Positions 15,790-24,288 of a stretch of 64,000 nt of DNA are shown piece after piece. Made by a program: the position numbers and the translations under genes. How positions within the stretch are numbered: the first letter of the stretch is position 1; each line of letters opens with the position of its first letter. Source of the DNA: VRUE01 sp963805455 (GTDB lineage: Bacteria > Actinomycetota > Thermoleophilia > Solirubrobacterales > 70-9); the NCBI GenBank assembly GCA_963805455.1, contig CAWDUJ010000006.1, positions 62,001 through 126,000 of the forward strand, in the 5' to 3' direction. The notes beneath the pieces were generated by a model. It saw only the letters and a list, made by a program, of their open reading frames with translations. It was not told where the DNA came from and searched no databases.

Positions 15790-17214
15790 ATGGCAACGAT
15801 CATGCCCGATCCGGGCCCGATCACCTCACCGCGGCCGGAGCCGAGTGTCGGCTCCGTGATCGCCGACGCCCCGACGATCCTGGTCAAGGATCTCGAGCGG
15901 ACGCCGCGCGAGCGCCGCCGCCTCTACATCGACCTGAATCTGAAGCTGCTGTTCGTCGTCGGAATCGGCCTTGCCTGGGCCGGCTTCTCCCTCTGGCTCT
16001 CACTTGCGTGGATCGAAACCCTGGGCCAATCGATCACCATGCCGCTCGCGGTCGCCGTGATCTTCGGCATCGCGATCATCCCCGGCTACCTCAACGCAAA
16101 CCTGATCGCGTCGCTGCTGCTCGACCGCCCGCCCCCCCTGCGCTTCGATCTCGCCTTCCCCGAGGCCACCGTGGTGATCGCCTGCTTCAACGAGGAGGAG
16201 ACGATCGAGGAAACCCTCGACTACGTGGTCGCACAGGACTATCCCGGCAGGCTCCGAATCCTGATCGCCGACGACGGCTCCACCGATCGGACGGTTGAGC
16301 TGGGCCGAAAGCGTGCCGCGACCAACCCCGACATCGCCGTCCTCACCGCCCCCCACGGTGGCAAGGCACAGACACTGACCGCGGCGCTGAAGCGGGTGCA
16401 GACTCCGCTCATGGCGACCGTTGACGCCGACACGCTGCTGATGCCCTCGGCGCTGCAGCGCGTCGTCGCCCGGCTCCTGATCTCGCCGCCCGACACGGTC
16501 GCGGTCGCCGGCGCCGTCTTCGTCCGCAACTCCCGCAATAACTTCATCACCCGCGCCCAGGAGTGGGACTACTTCCTCGGCATCGCCTCGGTCAAGCGCC
16601 AGCAGGGACTTTTCCAGGGAACGATGGTCGCCCAGGGCGCCTTCAGCGTTTACCGTACGGCGGCCCTGCGGCAGGTGGGCGGTTGGCCGGACCGGATCGG
16701 TGAGGACATCGTCCTCACCTGGGCGATGATGCGAAAGGGGGGCAGGGTCGGTTACGAGCGCACGGCCGTCGCCTTCACCAGCGCCCCGGAAGACGTCCGG
16801 TCTTTCGCCCGCCAACGACGGCGCTGGGCGCGAGGGATGATCGAGGGGCTGCGAGAGCACGGCGGCGCCCTGCTTGCCGGAGGCCGGACCAACGTCCACG
16901 CGGTGCTCGTCAACTTCGTCTTTCCCTATGTGGACGTCGTCTTCTCGATCGCCTTCCCGATCGGGATCGTCCTGGCGATGTTCGGCAACTTCGCGATCGT
17001 CGGGCCGATGACGCTCGCCGTCCTGCCGTTGAACGTGATGCTCTCAATGATCATGTTCCACCTCAGCAAGCGGTCCTTCAACGAGGTCGGCCTCAGGGTT
17101 CGACAGAACCGGCTCGGCTACTTCGGCTACCTATTCACCTATCAGCTATTCATGTCGCCGGTCTCGGTGGCCGGCTACGCGCAGGAGCTGTTCGGCGCCG
17201 CACGTCGCTGGTAG
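15790..17214 (+). CDS. Processive family 2 glycosyltransferase, membrane-bound
   Basis: The 474-aa enzyme resembles PgaC/BcsA/hyaluronan-synthase-type polymerases. Two N-terminal helices (residues about 50-95) are followed by the GT-A core. Visible motifs are ATVVIACFNEEETIEETLDY, the nucleotide-binding IADDGSTDRT, the DxD-type VDADTLL, the acceptor-site IGEDIVLTW and QRRRWARG (QxxRW). Three or more C-terminal helices would form the export channel. It probably polymerises an exopolysaccharide at the inner membrane. No PilZ domain is fused, although its neighbours make or break c-di-GMP. The polymer cannot be told from sequence. Confidence 0.9.
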   Translation: MATIMPDPGPITSPRPEPSVGSVIADAPTILVKDLERTPRERRRLYIDLNLKLLFVVGIGLAWAGFSLWLSLAWIETLGQSITMPLAVAVIFGIAIIPGYLNANLIASLLLDRPPPLRFDLAFPEATVVIACFNEEETIEETLDYVVAQDYPGRLRILIADDGSTDRTVELGRKRAATNPDIAVLTAPHGGKAQTLTAALKRVQTPLMATVDADTLLMPSALQRVVARLLISPPDTVAVAGAVFVRNSRNNFITRAQEWDYFLGIASVKRQQGLFQGTMVAQGAFSVYRTAALRQVGGWPDRIGEDIVLTWAMMRKGGRVGYERTAVAFTSAPEDVRSFARQRRRWARGMIEGLREHGGALLAGGRTNVHAVLVNFVFPYVDVVFSIAFPIGIVLAMFGNFAIVGPMTLAVLPLNVMLSMIMFHLSKRSFNEVGLRVRQNRLGYFGYLFTYQLFMSPVSVAGYAQELFGAARRW

Positions 17215-17227
17215 GGCGGCGAGCTGT

Positions 17228-17697
17228 CTAGCCGCGCCTGACCATGTTGCGGCCCGAGTTCTTGGCGGCGTAAAGAGCGACGTCCGCCCGTAGAAGCGCC
17301 CGCCGGACATCGTCCTCCAGCACCGTAACACCGATGCTCGCGGTGATCGAGGCATCAGAGCCGGCGTCCTGTACCCGCACCCGCACCCGCTGCGCCAACT
17401 GCTCCGCCTCGTTCAGATCGGTGCGGGGCAGAAGTGCGGCAAACTCGGCGCCACCAAAGCGAGCTACGAAGTCGCCTTCACGAAGCCCCCCGGCAATTTC
17501 TCGGGCTATCAGGGCGAGCATTCGATCCCCCGCCAGATGTGAGCGGCACGCGGCGACCGAGATCTCACCCTGTAGAGCCCCGCGACACCCATGCCCTTGC
17601 CCAACGCCTGCCTGGCCACGCGGCCGGCGCCGCCGGCGTCCGCAACCGTGAGCGCGTCCTGATAGGTGCGGGAGAGACGACGGGTCTCGATGTCCAC
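17228..17697 (-). pseudogene. Broken GGDEF (diguanylate cyclase) gene
   Basis: Two frames together recover a GGDEF domain. The upstream piece has DIETRRLSRTYQDALTVADA and GKGMGVAGLY; the downstream piece has GDRMLALIAREIAGGL, VARFGGAEFAALLP and ASIGVTVLEDD. The expected catalytic stretch (D-x-D-x-F-K-x-x-N-D-x-x-G-H) is missing between GMGVAGLY and HLAGDRML, and the frame shifts there. The signature itself reads GGAEF rather than GGDEF or GGEEF. The enzyme cannot be active. It lies just after the polysaccharide synthase gene and converges with it, so a local c-di-GMP source has been lost. Confidence 0.8.
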
Positions 17698-17874
17698 CTT
17701 TCGCCGTTACGGGCGCTCACCGCGCCCAGTTGAAGAGGTCACAGTTACTCGAGGGTACGCCGATTGACGAGATGACCCGATGAGGTGACGCGTTGCATCC
17801 TCAAGGGCGAATCCGTATGGTGGTGGGTTCGTATAGCAATCGGCGCGTTGGGGCTTGGAGCCAAGGGAGGTCTT

Positions 17875-18546
17875 GTGGCTAGGCCTGATCCGCCCGCTGA
17901 CATTGATGACACCCGGCTTTTATCGGACCGCGAGTCCGGCTCGCAGGCGGCTGCGCGCCTGCGAACAGCGCTCGAGAGGTCACGGCACCCGATGCTGATC
18001 GCCGATGACCAGCGACGCTGGGTGACCGGAAACGCCGCCGCATGTGAGTTGCTGGGGATCCCCCGGGAGGAGATCCCCTGGCGCACCATGGATGATTTCA
18101 CTGCTCCAAACGAGCGTAGGAGGCTCGAGGAGCAATGGGGGGCCTTCCTGGCCAGCGGCGGGGCCGAGGGGTGGTATCAGCTCTACGTTCCCGAGCGCGG
18201 ACCGGTGCCGGTGGAGTTCAGCGCGACAGCCAATGTACTGCCGGAGCGCCACCTTTCAGTTTTCATCCCGCCCGAAGGGCCATCCCCCCCCCTGCCCACT
18301 GAGGCCAGCTGGGCACCGGTCGTGGTGGAGGGAAGCGGTCGGCTGAAACTCACCGATCGCGAACGTGAGGTCATGACCCTTGTTGCATCCGGGCTTCAGA
18401 GCGGCGAGATCGCGGAGCGCCTATTTCTCTCCCCGGAGACGGTCAAGTCTCACGTTCACAATGCGCTTGGCAAGCTCGGAGCACATACCCGCGCGCATGC
18501 CGTGGCGATTGCCCTGGTCACCGGCCAAATCACCTGGGAGGTGTAG
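17875..18546 (+). CDS. PAS-LuxR family transcriptional regulator
   Basis: The start is GTG 17875, with AAGGGAGG (17863-17870) four bases before it, giving 223 aa. The PAS-like domain spans about 25-140 (RLRTALERSRHPMLIADDQR, AACELLGIPREEI). The C-terminal LuxR helix-turn-helix has LTDREREVMTLVASGLQSGE and SPETVKSHVHNALGKLGAHT. It probably senses a small ligand or redox state and binds DNA; targets are unknown, with the surrounding surface genes the obvious candidates. There is no receiver domain. About 170 bp between it and the GGDEF fossil hold nothing recognisable. Confidence 0.88.
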   Translation: MARPDPPADIDDTRLLSDRESGSQAAARLRTALERSRHPMLIADDQRRWVTGNAAACELLGIPREEIPWRTMDDFTAPNERRRLEEQWGAFLASGGAEGWYQLYVPERGPVPVEFSATANVLPERHLSVFIPPEGPSPPLPTEASWAPVVVEGSGRLKLTDREREVMTLVASGLQSGEIAERLFLSPETVKSHVHNALGKLGAHTRAHAVAIALVTGQITWEV

Positions 18547-18618
18547 ACAGGGGCGCCGGTGACAAATTCTGGTTAGCCTCTTCGGGGGATATCTGTAACA
18601 CCTCATACGTCCGGGGGA

Positions 18619-18888
18619 TTGCGCTTCTCGGCCGGCGCGTGGATATTGGCGTGCGATGGGAAGAATGGTGTCAAAGAGCGGTATTGCTTTATTCCCGGTG
18701 ATCGGGCCGTTCTCAGTGATTGGCCCGGCGGCGCGATCATCCGCATCCTCGGCACCAGCGAGCCCTTCCTGATCCCAGGTCGGCCGTCGCACGGCTGCAT
18801 TCGCGTGCGGAACCAGGCGGCGCGCCAGCCGTGGCACCGAATGCCGATCGGAACAGCACTGCTAATTCGGACAGGAGTCTCCAAATGA
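18619..18888 (+). pseudogene. L,D-transpeptidase remnant (C-terminal YkuD fragment)
   Basis: An 89-codon ORF contains the catalytic end of a YkuD domain: FIPGDRAVLSDWPGGAIIRI, then GTSEPFLIPGRPSHGCIRVR. The SHGCIR active site is intact. The first two thirds of the domain and any signal peptide are gone, so the product could not be exported or fold normally. One typical position has also changed (RILGT where RIHGT is usual, losing a conserved histidine). Its TGA overlaps the ATG of the PHP gene (ATGA), so translation of the fragment may still drive that gene. Confidence 0.75.
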
Positions 18889-19616
18889 ATGTGCCAGTCA
18901 CGACCCAGGACATGCACGTCTACTCAAATTTTTCGGATGGTCAGAACACGATCGAGGAGAATGTCGCCTGCGCCGAGCAGATCGGATTGACGGAGTTGGC
19001 ATTTGCCGACCATGTGCGGGGGGACTCGAGGTGGATCGGTGCATATGTCGCGGCGGTGAGAGATGTTGGAGAACAGACGCCGATCATCCTGCACTGTGCG
19101 GTGGAGGCGAAGATCCTCGATGTCTACGGCACCCTCGATCTTCCCCGCGGATTGACCGGAGTCGATGCGATCTATGCGGTCTGCCATCAGGTGCCGTCGC
19201 CCGATGGGCCGATGAATCCCCGCTCCACCCGCGAGCGAATCGAAGCGGGGGAGCTCGACCCCGAAATCATTCTCAGCTGGATCATCGAGGGGACGGCCGC
19301 CGCCCTCCACCGTCACGAGAATGTCGTGTTGGCGCATCTGTTCAATGCCCTACCCACGCTCGGACTGAAAGAGGAAGACGTTTCACCGGAACTGGTCGAT
19401 TCACTTGCGATCGAGGCTGCCGAATCCGGAGCCCGGATCGTGATCGACGAGAGCTGGGGATGTCCGACGGCGAGCACCCTGCGGCCTTTCCTGCGACGCG
19501 GGGTACCGCTGCTGCTGGGCACCGGGAGTCGTCATTGCGAGACCATCGGTCGCTACAAGCACTCCGCCGGCATCATGAGTGAGCTCGGTGAACCCGAGTT
19601 GGCGTGGGCCGCCTGA
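18885..19616 (+). CDS. PHP-domain phosphoesterase-like protein
   Basis: The ATG at 18885 overlaps the stop of the L,D-transpeptidase remnant and has GGAG upstream, giving 243 aa. The PHP fold is recognisable: DMHVYSNFSDG near the start, LAFADHVRGDSRW, an internal HCAVEAKILD and LFNALPTLGL. In the first metal-binding motif (normally D-x-H-x-H-S) the second histidine is tyrosine (D-M-H-V-Y-S). That could weaken metal binding or shift substrate range. The family includes histidinol phosphatases and nucleotide phosphoesterases; the substrate here is unknown. The next gene begins directly after its stop. Confidence 0.75.
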   Translation: MNVPVTTQDMHVYSNFSDGQNTIEENVACAEQIGLTELAFADHVRGDSRWIGAYVAAVRDVGEQTPIILHCAVEAKILDVYGTLDLPRGLTGVDAIYAVCHQVPSPDGPMNPRSTRERIEAGELDPEIILSWIIEGTAAALHRHENVVLAHLFNALPTLGLKEEDVSPELVDSLAIEAAESGARIVIDESWGCPTASTLRPFLRRGVPLLLGTGSRHCETIGRYKHSAGIMSELGEPELAWAA

Positions 19617-20876
19617 GTGCAAGGCGAGCGAACACGACGCCGCCTGGCCCTGGCGCTGGCCGCAATCGGGGTTTCGGCGTTCGCCGGATCGGCGACCTCG
19701 TTTGCCTCTCCGGCCCCCGCCGTTCTGACACTGAAGACGGTCAGGGTCGGCGCCGCGGGGAATTCCTCAGTCGGGATCATTCCGTTCAAGGACGCCGTCT
19801 ACTCGTCATGTGCGGAAGTCGTTCCGGCCGAAGGGCAGCCACCCTGCCAGCAGGTCGGCGGCGTCGGCTACCGCTACGGCATCGGTCAGCTCGAGGTTAC
19901 GGTGGCCCAGTACGTCGCGTTCTTGAATACCGCCGATCCGGCGGGCCGCAACAGGCACGGCCTCTACAGCACCAACGAGAGCTCCTCGCAGTGGCCCAAG
20001 TACGGGCAGATCGACTTCTCGGGGGGTGCCGCAAGGGGCAGTCACTACAAAGTGGCCTCGCCCGAATGGGCCGACAAGCCCTACGGCTTCGCCAACTTCC
20101 TGCGCTCCGCCCGCTTCGTCAACTCGCTCTACAACGGCCGGTTGCTCTCCAAGCACGCGAGTACGAAGGGGGGCTTCAGCAACGTCGTCTACAGGGTCCG
20201 CCTCTCACGAGAGACCGAGAACGGGATGTACGACATGAAGGTGCGGGCGATGACACGGGCACACAGGTCGGGCTTCGTCGTGCCCAGCCAGGACGAGTGG
20301 ATCAAGGCTGCCTACTATGACCCGAGCGGCGGTGGCCGGTACTCATACTGGGAGTACCCGACCAACCCAGGTGCGTTCGGGGACGGAGGAGCGAGCGCCC
20401 CGCATTCGACCACGCTCGACCCGAACACCGGCGACGTCACCAACTCCTCAACACAGCCGCTCGCGACCTTCCGCGCCGAAAACCAGCCGGCTCCGAGTTG
20501 GTGCCCCGACGGCTTCAGCACCGAAAGCTGCGCGACCGTGAACCCCCTGGGGATCAAGCCGTCGAGCTACGAAGACGCATACCAGGGCAGCCTCGGCACT
20601 GTCGGACAGGCGAAGACCACCTCGCCCTGGGGAACGCTCGACCAGGGAGGCAACGCGGTCGAGTGGACCGACACGATCACCCCGGCCCCGTTCGGGGTCA
20701 ACGGGAAGCGGGTCTGGCGACGGCTGCACGGCGGCATCGCCAACGCTCCCGTCTACCAACTGTGGCTCTCTGCGGTCGGGTTGCAGCCGCAGGACAACAC
20801 CTTCTACACCGCCACCTACCCGTGGCTGGGGATTCGGGTCGGGGTCCTCGGCAACCTGAAAGCCGCCAGGCACTGA
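19617..20876 (+). CDS. Secreted formylglycine-generating-enzyme-like (SUMF1) protein
   Basis: GTG 19617 directly follows the PHP stop and begins a signal peptide (RRRLALALAAIGVSAFAGSA). The 419-aa product then has the FGE-sulfatase fold motifs GQLEVTVAQYVAFLNTADP, KPYGFANFLRSARFVNSLYN, DEWIKAAYYDPSGGGRYSYW and DQGGNAVEWTDT. True FGEs use a cysteine pair and a conserved Ca site near the C-terminus. Here WLGIRVGVL replaces the usual G-F-R ending and no catalytic Cys pair is clear. A non-catalytic or ergothioneine-synthase-like variant is possible. No sulfatase gene is nearby. Confidence 0.75.
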   Translation: MQGERTRRRLALALAAIGVSAFAGSATSFASPAPAVLTLKTVRVGAAGNSSVGIIPFKDAVYSSCAEVVPAEGQPPCQQVGGVGYRYGIGQLEVTVAQYVAFLNTADPAGRNRHGLYSTNESSSQWPKYGQIDFSGGAARGSHYKVASPEWADKPYGFANFLRSARFVNSLYNGRLLSKHASTKGGFSNVVYRVRLSRETENGMYDMKVRAMTRAHRSGFVVPSQDEWIKAAYYDPSGGGRYSYWEYPTNPGAFGDGGASAPHSTTLDPNTGDVTNSSTQPLATFRAENQPAPSWCPDGFSTESCATVNPLGIKPSSYEDAYQGSLGTVGQAKTTSPWGTLDQGGNAVEWTDTITPAPFGVNGKRVWRRLHGGIANAPVYQLWLSAVGLQPQDNTFYTATYPWLGIRVGVLGNLKAARH

Positions 20877-20903
20877 TCTCGCGGCGCGCCACCGTTCCTC
20901 GAT

Positions 20904-22568
20904 CTATGGGATTGAGGCGGTGGTCTCGCAGCCTGTGACGTGGTCGGAGCCCTGGCCGCCGATGCAGCTGTCGGGGCCGCCGCCCCCGTCGAGGGAGTCG
21001 TTGCCGCCGCGCCCGAGCAGGGTGTTGGGGCCGCCGTCCCCAGCCAGATGGTCGCGGCCGGGAGAGCCCTCGATCTTCTCGGTGCTGTGGTCGATGCGCC
21101 CTGGGCTGCAGCCGGCGATGTCGGGGTCGAGCACCGAGCCGCCGATCGTCGCGATGACGAAGGTCCCGCTGTTTCGCACCCGCGCGAAGGAGGCGCTGTC
21201 GTTCTGCCCGGGGCCGCCGTCGAAGAGATCGCCGTCACACGGCTGGCCGCCGACCAGAAGGTCGTCGCCGGGGCCGCCGGACATCCTCGCCGCTCCGCTG
21301 TCGCGCTGGGGATGGGCGATGTTCACCCCGAAGAGAACATCGTCACCCCCTCCGCCTTCGAGGTTGTCGGGATCGTGGTCATCGCCGCCGTAGATCGTGT
21401 CGTTTCCCATTCCCCCCTGGAGTGCGTCTTCGCCCGGCCCGCCGTCGATCGTCGCCGAGACGCTCGCGGGAACGCTGTCGGCGATCGCAAGCGTGTCGCT
21501 GCCGCCGGCGAGAGAAGCGAGGATTGATGTCGGGCCGCCCTGACAGGAGACCGAGTTCGTCGCGGGATCGCTCCAGCAGGCGTCCGAGTCGCGGTCGCCG
21601 AGGCGCACCTGGACCCCCCCGCCCTGACTCTGAACCATGTAGCCGTCGGCGGAGCGGCTGACGGTCACGTTGTCGTCGCCCTCACTGCCGGCGATCACCA
21701 GGCTCGAGGTGTCGGCGATGCTCTCGTAGATCTCGACCGCGGTCCCACCCCCGCCGTCGGCGGGACCGCAGGAGTCCTCGATGGCGAGCGGGCCCTCACA
21801 GCTGTCGTCGCCGGGACCGCCGAAGGCCTGATCCCCGGAGCCGGTGGCAACCAGACGGTCGTTACCGGGCCCGCCGTCGAGCCGGTTCGGCGCTCTACCG
21901 GAACCCCTCAGCGTGTCGTCGCCGGAGCCCCCCAGCGCGTCCTCGATCCCGGTCAGCCGCTCGTCCTCGGCGCCCCTCACGGTGCCCCTCTCGAGGTTGA
22001 CCGAGATCGGCCCGCCCGCGCCTCGGTAGGAGGCGACGTCGTGGGCGCCCGGGCCGCCGTCGATGTGGTCGTTGCCGACCCCGCCGGTGACGATGTCGAA
22101 GTCGCCGGGGCCGCCGGAGACGGTGTCGTCGCCGGGCCCGCCGTCGACGTTGTCGGCGTCGCCCGATCCGCCGCTGAGGGTGTCGTTGCCGGTTTCGCCG
22201 AAGACGCGGTCTTCTCCCGATCCGCCGTCGACGTGGTCGGACCCGCGTTCGGAGTAGATCGTGTCGCTTCCCGCTCCCCCGAAAATCGTGTCGTTGCCGC
22301 GTCCGCCGCGGATGATGTCGTTGCCGCCGCCGCCGCAGATCACATCGTTGCCGCCTGCCCCATGGATCGTGTCGTCGCCGGCACCGGCGACGATTACGTC
22401 AGGCGCCTTGGTGCCGGTGATCTCCGAGGCGCTGGAGACGATCGTCGCTCTCTTGCCCCCGCACGCAGGGCCTCCGGCGCTCACTAGGGAAGCGGAAGCG
22501 ATGCTCAGACATCCAGCAAGGAGGATGGCCAAGCCGAAACTTCGCATGCTGAGCGGAAAGAGCTTCAC
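20904..22568 (-). CDS. Secreted RTX-type calcium-binding repeat protein
   Basis: The 554-aa protein starts at GTG 22568 (an ATG seven codons later is also possible). A signal peptide (MRSFGLAILLAGCLSIASAS) is followed by dense nonapeptide repeats such as GGGGNDIIRGGRGNDTIFGG and GSDTIYSERGSDHVDGGSGE. A non-repeat segment (residues about 265-345) separates the first block from a second block toward the C-terminus. Such repeats form calcium-bound parallel beta-rolls. No lipase, protease or toxin domain was found and no type I secretion genes are near; the N-terminal signal suggests Sec export. It converges on the FGE-like gene with a 27-bp gap. Confidence 0.88.
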   Translation of the reverse strand: MKLFPLSMRSFGLAILLAGCLSIASASLVSAGGPACGGKRATIVSSASEITGTKAPDVIVAGAGDDTIHGAGGNDVICGGGGNDIIRGGRGNDTIFGGAGSDTIYSERGSDHVDGGSGEDRVFGETGNDTLSGGSGDADNVDGGPGDDTVSGGPGDFDIVTGGVGNDHIDGGPGAHDVASYRGAGGPISVNLERGTVRGAEDERLTGIEDALGGSGDDTLRGSGRAPNRLDGGPGNDRLVATGSGDQAFGGPGDDSCEGPLAIEDSCGPADGGGGTAVEIYESIADTSSLVIAGSEGDDNVTVSRSADGYMVQSQGGGVQVRLGDRDSDACWSDPATNSVSCQGGPTSILASLAGGSDTLAIADSVPASVSATIDGGPGEDALQGGMGNDTIYGGDDHDPDNLEGGGGDDVLFGVNIAHPQRDSGAARMSGGPGDDLLVGGQPCDGDLFDGGPGQNDSASFARVRNSGTFVIATIGGSVLDPDIAGCSPGRIDHSTEKIEGSPGRDHLAGDGGPNTLLGRGGNDSLDGGGGPDSCIGGQGSDHVTGCETTASIP

Positions 22569-22736
22569 TGAAATCGACGTCCTTCATTGACTTGGAGAAG
22601 GTGAACGAGGTGGCCGGGGAGGGTGCTGCGGGGCCGCCTTCTAATGACCTTCTGTTGAAGTCCATCGACTTCGGCTCGAGGGACTTGAACTCAGCCCTCG
22701 TTTCTCGACTTCTGTCCTTCGCCCGCGAGGGAGCCC
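22569..22736. other. Short intergenic region upstream of the RTX gene
   Basis: This 168-bp gap lies between the stop of the LapA-like gene and the RTX start on the same strand. It should contain the RTX promoter. No clear promoter or terminator is visible. A minus-strand stretch near 22685-22710 superficially resembles a tRNA T arm but does not pair correctly. Confidence 0.35.
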
Positions 22737-22982
22737 TCAGGACTTCTCGCGCTCCCTGCGCTCGTTGCGGCGATGACGAAGGAGGACCGGGGCGGCGTAG
22801 CCGATCAGGGCGCCGACGCCGACCGCGACCAGCAGGGTGATGATCAGGGGGGCGTTGACGTTGACGAAGAGGACGTCGATCCGCACCTCCTGCGAGTTCT
22901 GCAGCGCGACGATCGCGACCAGGGCGATCAGGATGCCGATCGACCAGGTGCGCCAGTTCGTCTGGTTGCCCTCCTTGTTCAT
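22737..22982 (-). CDS. LapA-domain (DUF1049) small membrane protein
   Basis: ATG 22982 gives an 81-aa protein (MNKEGNQTNWRTWSIGILIA) with two membrane helices. Between them is the LapA signature LQNSQEVRIDVLFVNVNAPL. A basic tail (HRRNERREREKS) follows the second helix. In other bacteria, LapA/YciS proteins work with LapB in lipopolysaccharide control; the role in actinobacteria is unknown. It is the last gene downstream of the sigma/anti-sigma pair, 32 bp after the anti-sigma stop. Confidence 0.82.
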   Translation of the reverse strand: MNKEGNQTNWRTWSIGILIALVAIVALQNSQEVRIDVLFVNVNAPLIITLLVAVGVGALIGYAAPVLLRHRRNERREREKS

Positions 22983-23014
22983 CCTCGGCGGACGATAACG
23001 CCGCGAGACGCCGC

Positions 23015-23716
23015 TCAGCTGCTGCTGACCGGGATGCTGACCAGCGGCTTCGAGGTCGGGGTCGTGCTGCCGCCGCGCGGCTCGGTGGTCACCATCACGA
23101 TGTCGACCCCGTTCATGTTGTCGATCATCGCGGCCGCGACCCCGTCCGAGTTCGGCGCGAAGAGGACGTCGGCCGATTCGACCGTCTTGCCGCGCTGGAC
23201 CCAGGCCTGCAGGATCTTGTCCGGCGGCAGCCGGTGGACGTTGGAGAGCCGCAGCATCCCGGTGTCGCCTTCGCGGACCATCTCCGCGGTCACGCCCGGG
23301 GACTTTCCGGCGAAAACGGTGGTCGTGCCACCGCCCGAGTCCCCGCCGCGGACCGCGAGGCCGGCCACCACGGCGGCGAGAACGACGAAGACGGCGAGAC
23401 CGGCGGCGACCCGGAGACCGCTCGGTCGGAACCAATCTCCCCAGCGCCGGCGGAGCTTCGCGGGCGCACCCTCGATAACGGCGGCGTCGAAGCGGACCTC
23501 CTCCATCACCCGGCCGCGGAGCCCGGGCGGAGGCTGGAGCCGCTCGACCGTCTCCGGCAGGACCAGCGCCGCAGGGCGCAGCCGCTCCAACTCGCGCCGG
23601 CACTCCTCGCAGCCGGCGAGGTGCCCTTCGAGGTCCGCCACCTCGGTCGGGTCGAGTGCTCCCAGCAGGTAGGCGGCGAGGTCATCGCGTCGGGGGTCGC
23701 GGCTCGTCTCGCTCAT
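23015..23716 (-). CDS. RskA-type anti-sigma factor with zinc-binding domain
   Basis: The 233-aa protein has a cytoplasmic zinc-binding anti-sigma domain (RRDDLAAYLLGALDPTEVAD, then HLAGCEECRREL with the HxxxCxxC ligands). One membrane helix follows (residues about 103-123, AAGLAVFVVLAAVVAGLAV). The extracytoplasmic anti-sigma-K domain includes HRLPPDKILQAWVQRGKTVE. The start overlaps the stop of the sigma gene (ATGA), so the pair is made together. It presumably holds the sigma factor at the membrane until the outer domain is cleaved on a signal. Confidence 0.93.
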   Translation of the reverse strand: MSETSRDPRRDDLAAYLLGALDPTEVADLEGHLAGCEECRRELERLRPAALVLPETVERLQPPPGLRGRVMEEVRFDAAVIEGAPAKLRRRWGDWFRPSGLRVAAGLAVFVVLAAVVAGLAVRGGDSGGGTTTVFAGKSPGVTAEMVREGDTGMLRLSNVHRLPPDKILQAWVQRGKTVESADVLFAPNSDGVAAAMIDNMNGVDIVMVTTEPRGGSTTPTSKPLVSIPVSSS

Positions 23717-24288
23717 GCCAGCCCCTCCGCCACTCTTCCCCTGATTCTCTCCAGGCCGAGCCTCATCCTTCCCTTCACGGTCCCCAGCGGGACTCGCAGC
23801 ATCGTCGCGATCTCGGTCTGGCTGAAGCCGCCGAAGTAGGCCAGCTCGATCACCTTGGACTGCTCGCCGGGGAGCTCGGCGAGGGCGCCGCGAAGCTCCG
23901 CGGCGGTCTCGCGCCGCAGCGCCTCGGCGTCGGTCGAGTCGGCTGAGGGCCGCTGCTCGAGGACGGAGTCGTCGAGGGCGAGCTTCTGCGCCCGCCCGGC
24001 CTTGCTGCGGAGGGCGTCGATCGCCCGGTTGCGGACGATCCCCAGCGTCCACGAGCGGACGCTGCCGCGGCCGACGTCGTAGCGGGCGCCGCTGCGCCAG
24101 ATCGAGACGAAGGCCTCCTGGGTGACGTCTTCGGCGACGCCGCGGTCGCCGACGATCCGGTAGGCGAGCGAGTAGGCGATTCCGCTGTGGCGGTCATAGA
24201 ACACCTCGAAGGCCTCGGCATCCTTGCCGCCGATCAGCGGCATCAGCTCCTCATCGGCCAGCCGCTCTTTACTTGATGAACGGTTCAA
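23713..24288 (-). CDS. ECF sigma factor, SigK-like
   Basis: The 191-aa protein has region 2 (FEVFYDRHSGIAYSLAYRIV, EDVTQEAFVSIWRSGARYD) and region 4 (LAELPGEQSKVIELAYFGGF, SQTEIATMLRVPLGTVKGRM). It is a stress-type sigma factor paired with the following RskA-type anti-sigma gene. The start is the TTG at 24288, preceded by GAAGG. It lies inside the 3' end of the upstream ferritin-like gene, which implies coupled translation. An internal ATG (24243) is the alternative but has a ribosome site too close to it. The two ferritin-like genes are probable members of the same transcript. Confidence 0.92.
   Translation of the reverse strand: MNRSSSKERLADEELMPLIGGKDAEAFEVFYDRHSGIAYSLAYRIVGDRGVAEDVTQEAFVSIWRSGARYDVGRGSVRSWTLGIVRNRAIDALRSKAGRAQKLALDDSVLEQRPSADSTDAEALRRETAAELRGALAELPGEQSKVIELAYFGGFSQTEIATMLRVPLGTVKGRMRLGLERIRGRVAEGLA

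Noticed and set aside
15468..15887. Minus-strand ORF in the gap between HD-GYP and GT2 genes
   Set aside because: It overlaps the GT2 start, has no ribosome binding site, codon use unlike neighbours and no recognisable domain.
20904..22568. GC-rich nonanucleotide-scale DNA repeats, possibly a CRISPR-like array
   Set aside because: The repeats are explained by the coding of RTX nonapeptides (GGxGxDxxx); there are no regular spacers.
22685..22710. tRNA T-arm-like sequence (GAGTTCAAGTCCC on the minus strand)
   Set aside because: The flanking bases do not form a T stem, and no acceptor, D or anticodon arm is present; not enough for a tRNA remnant or attachment site.
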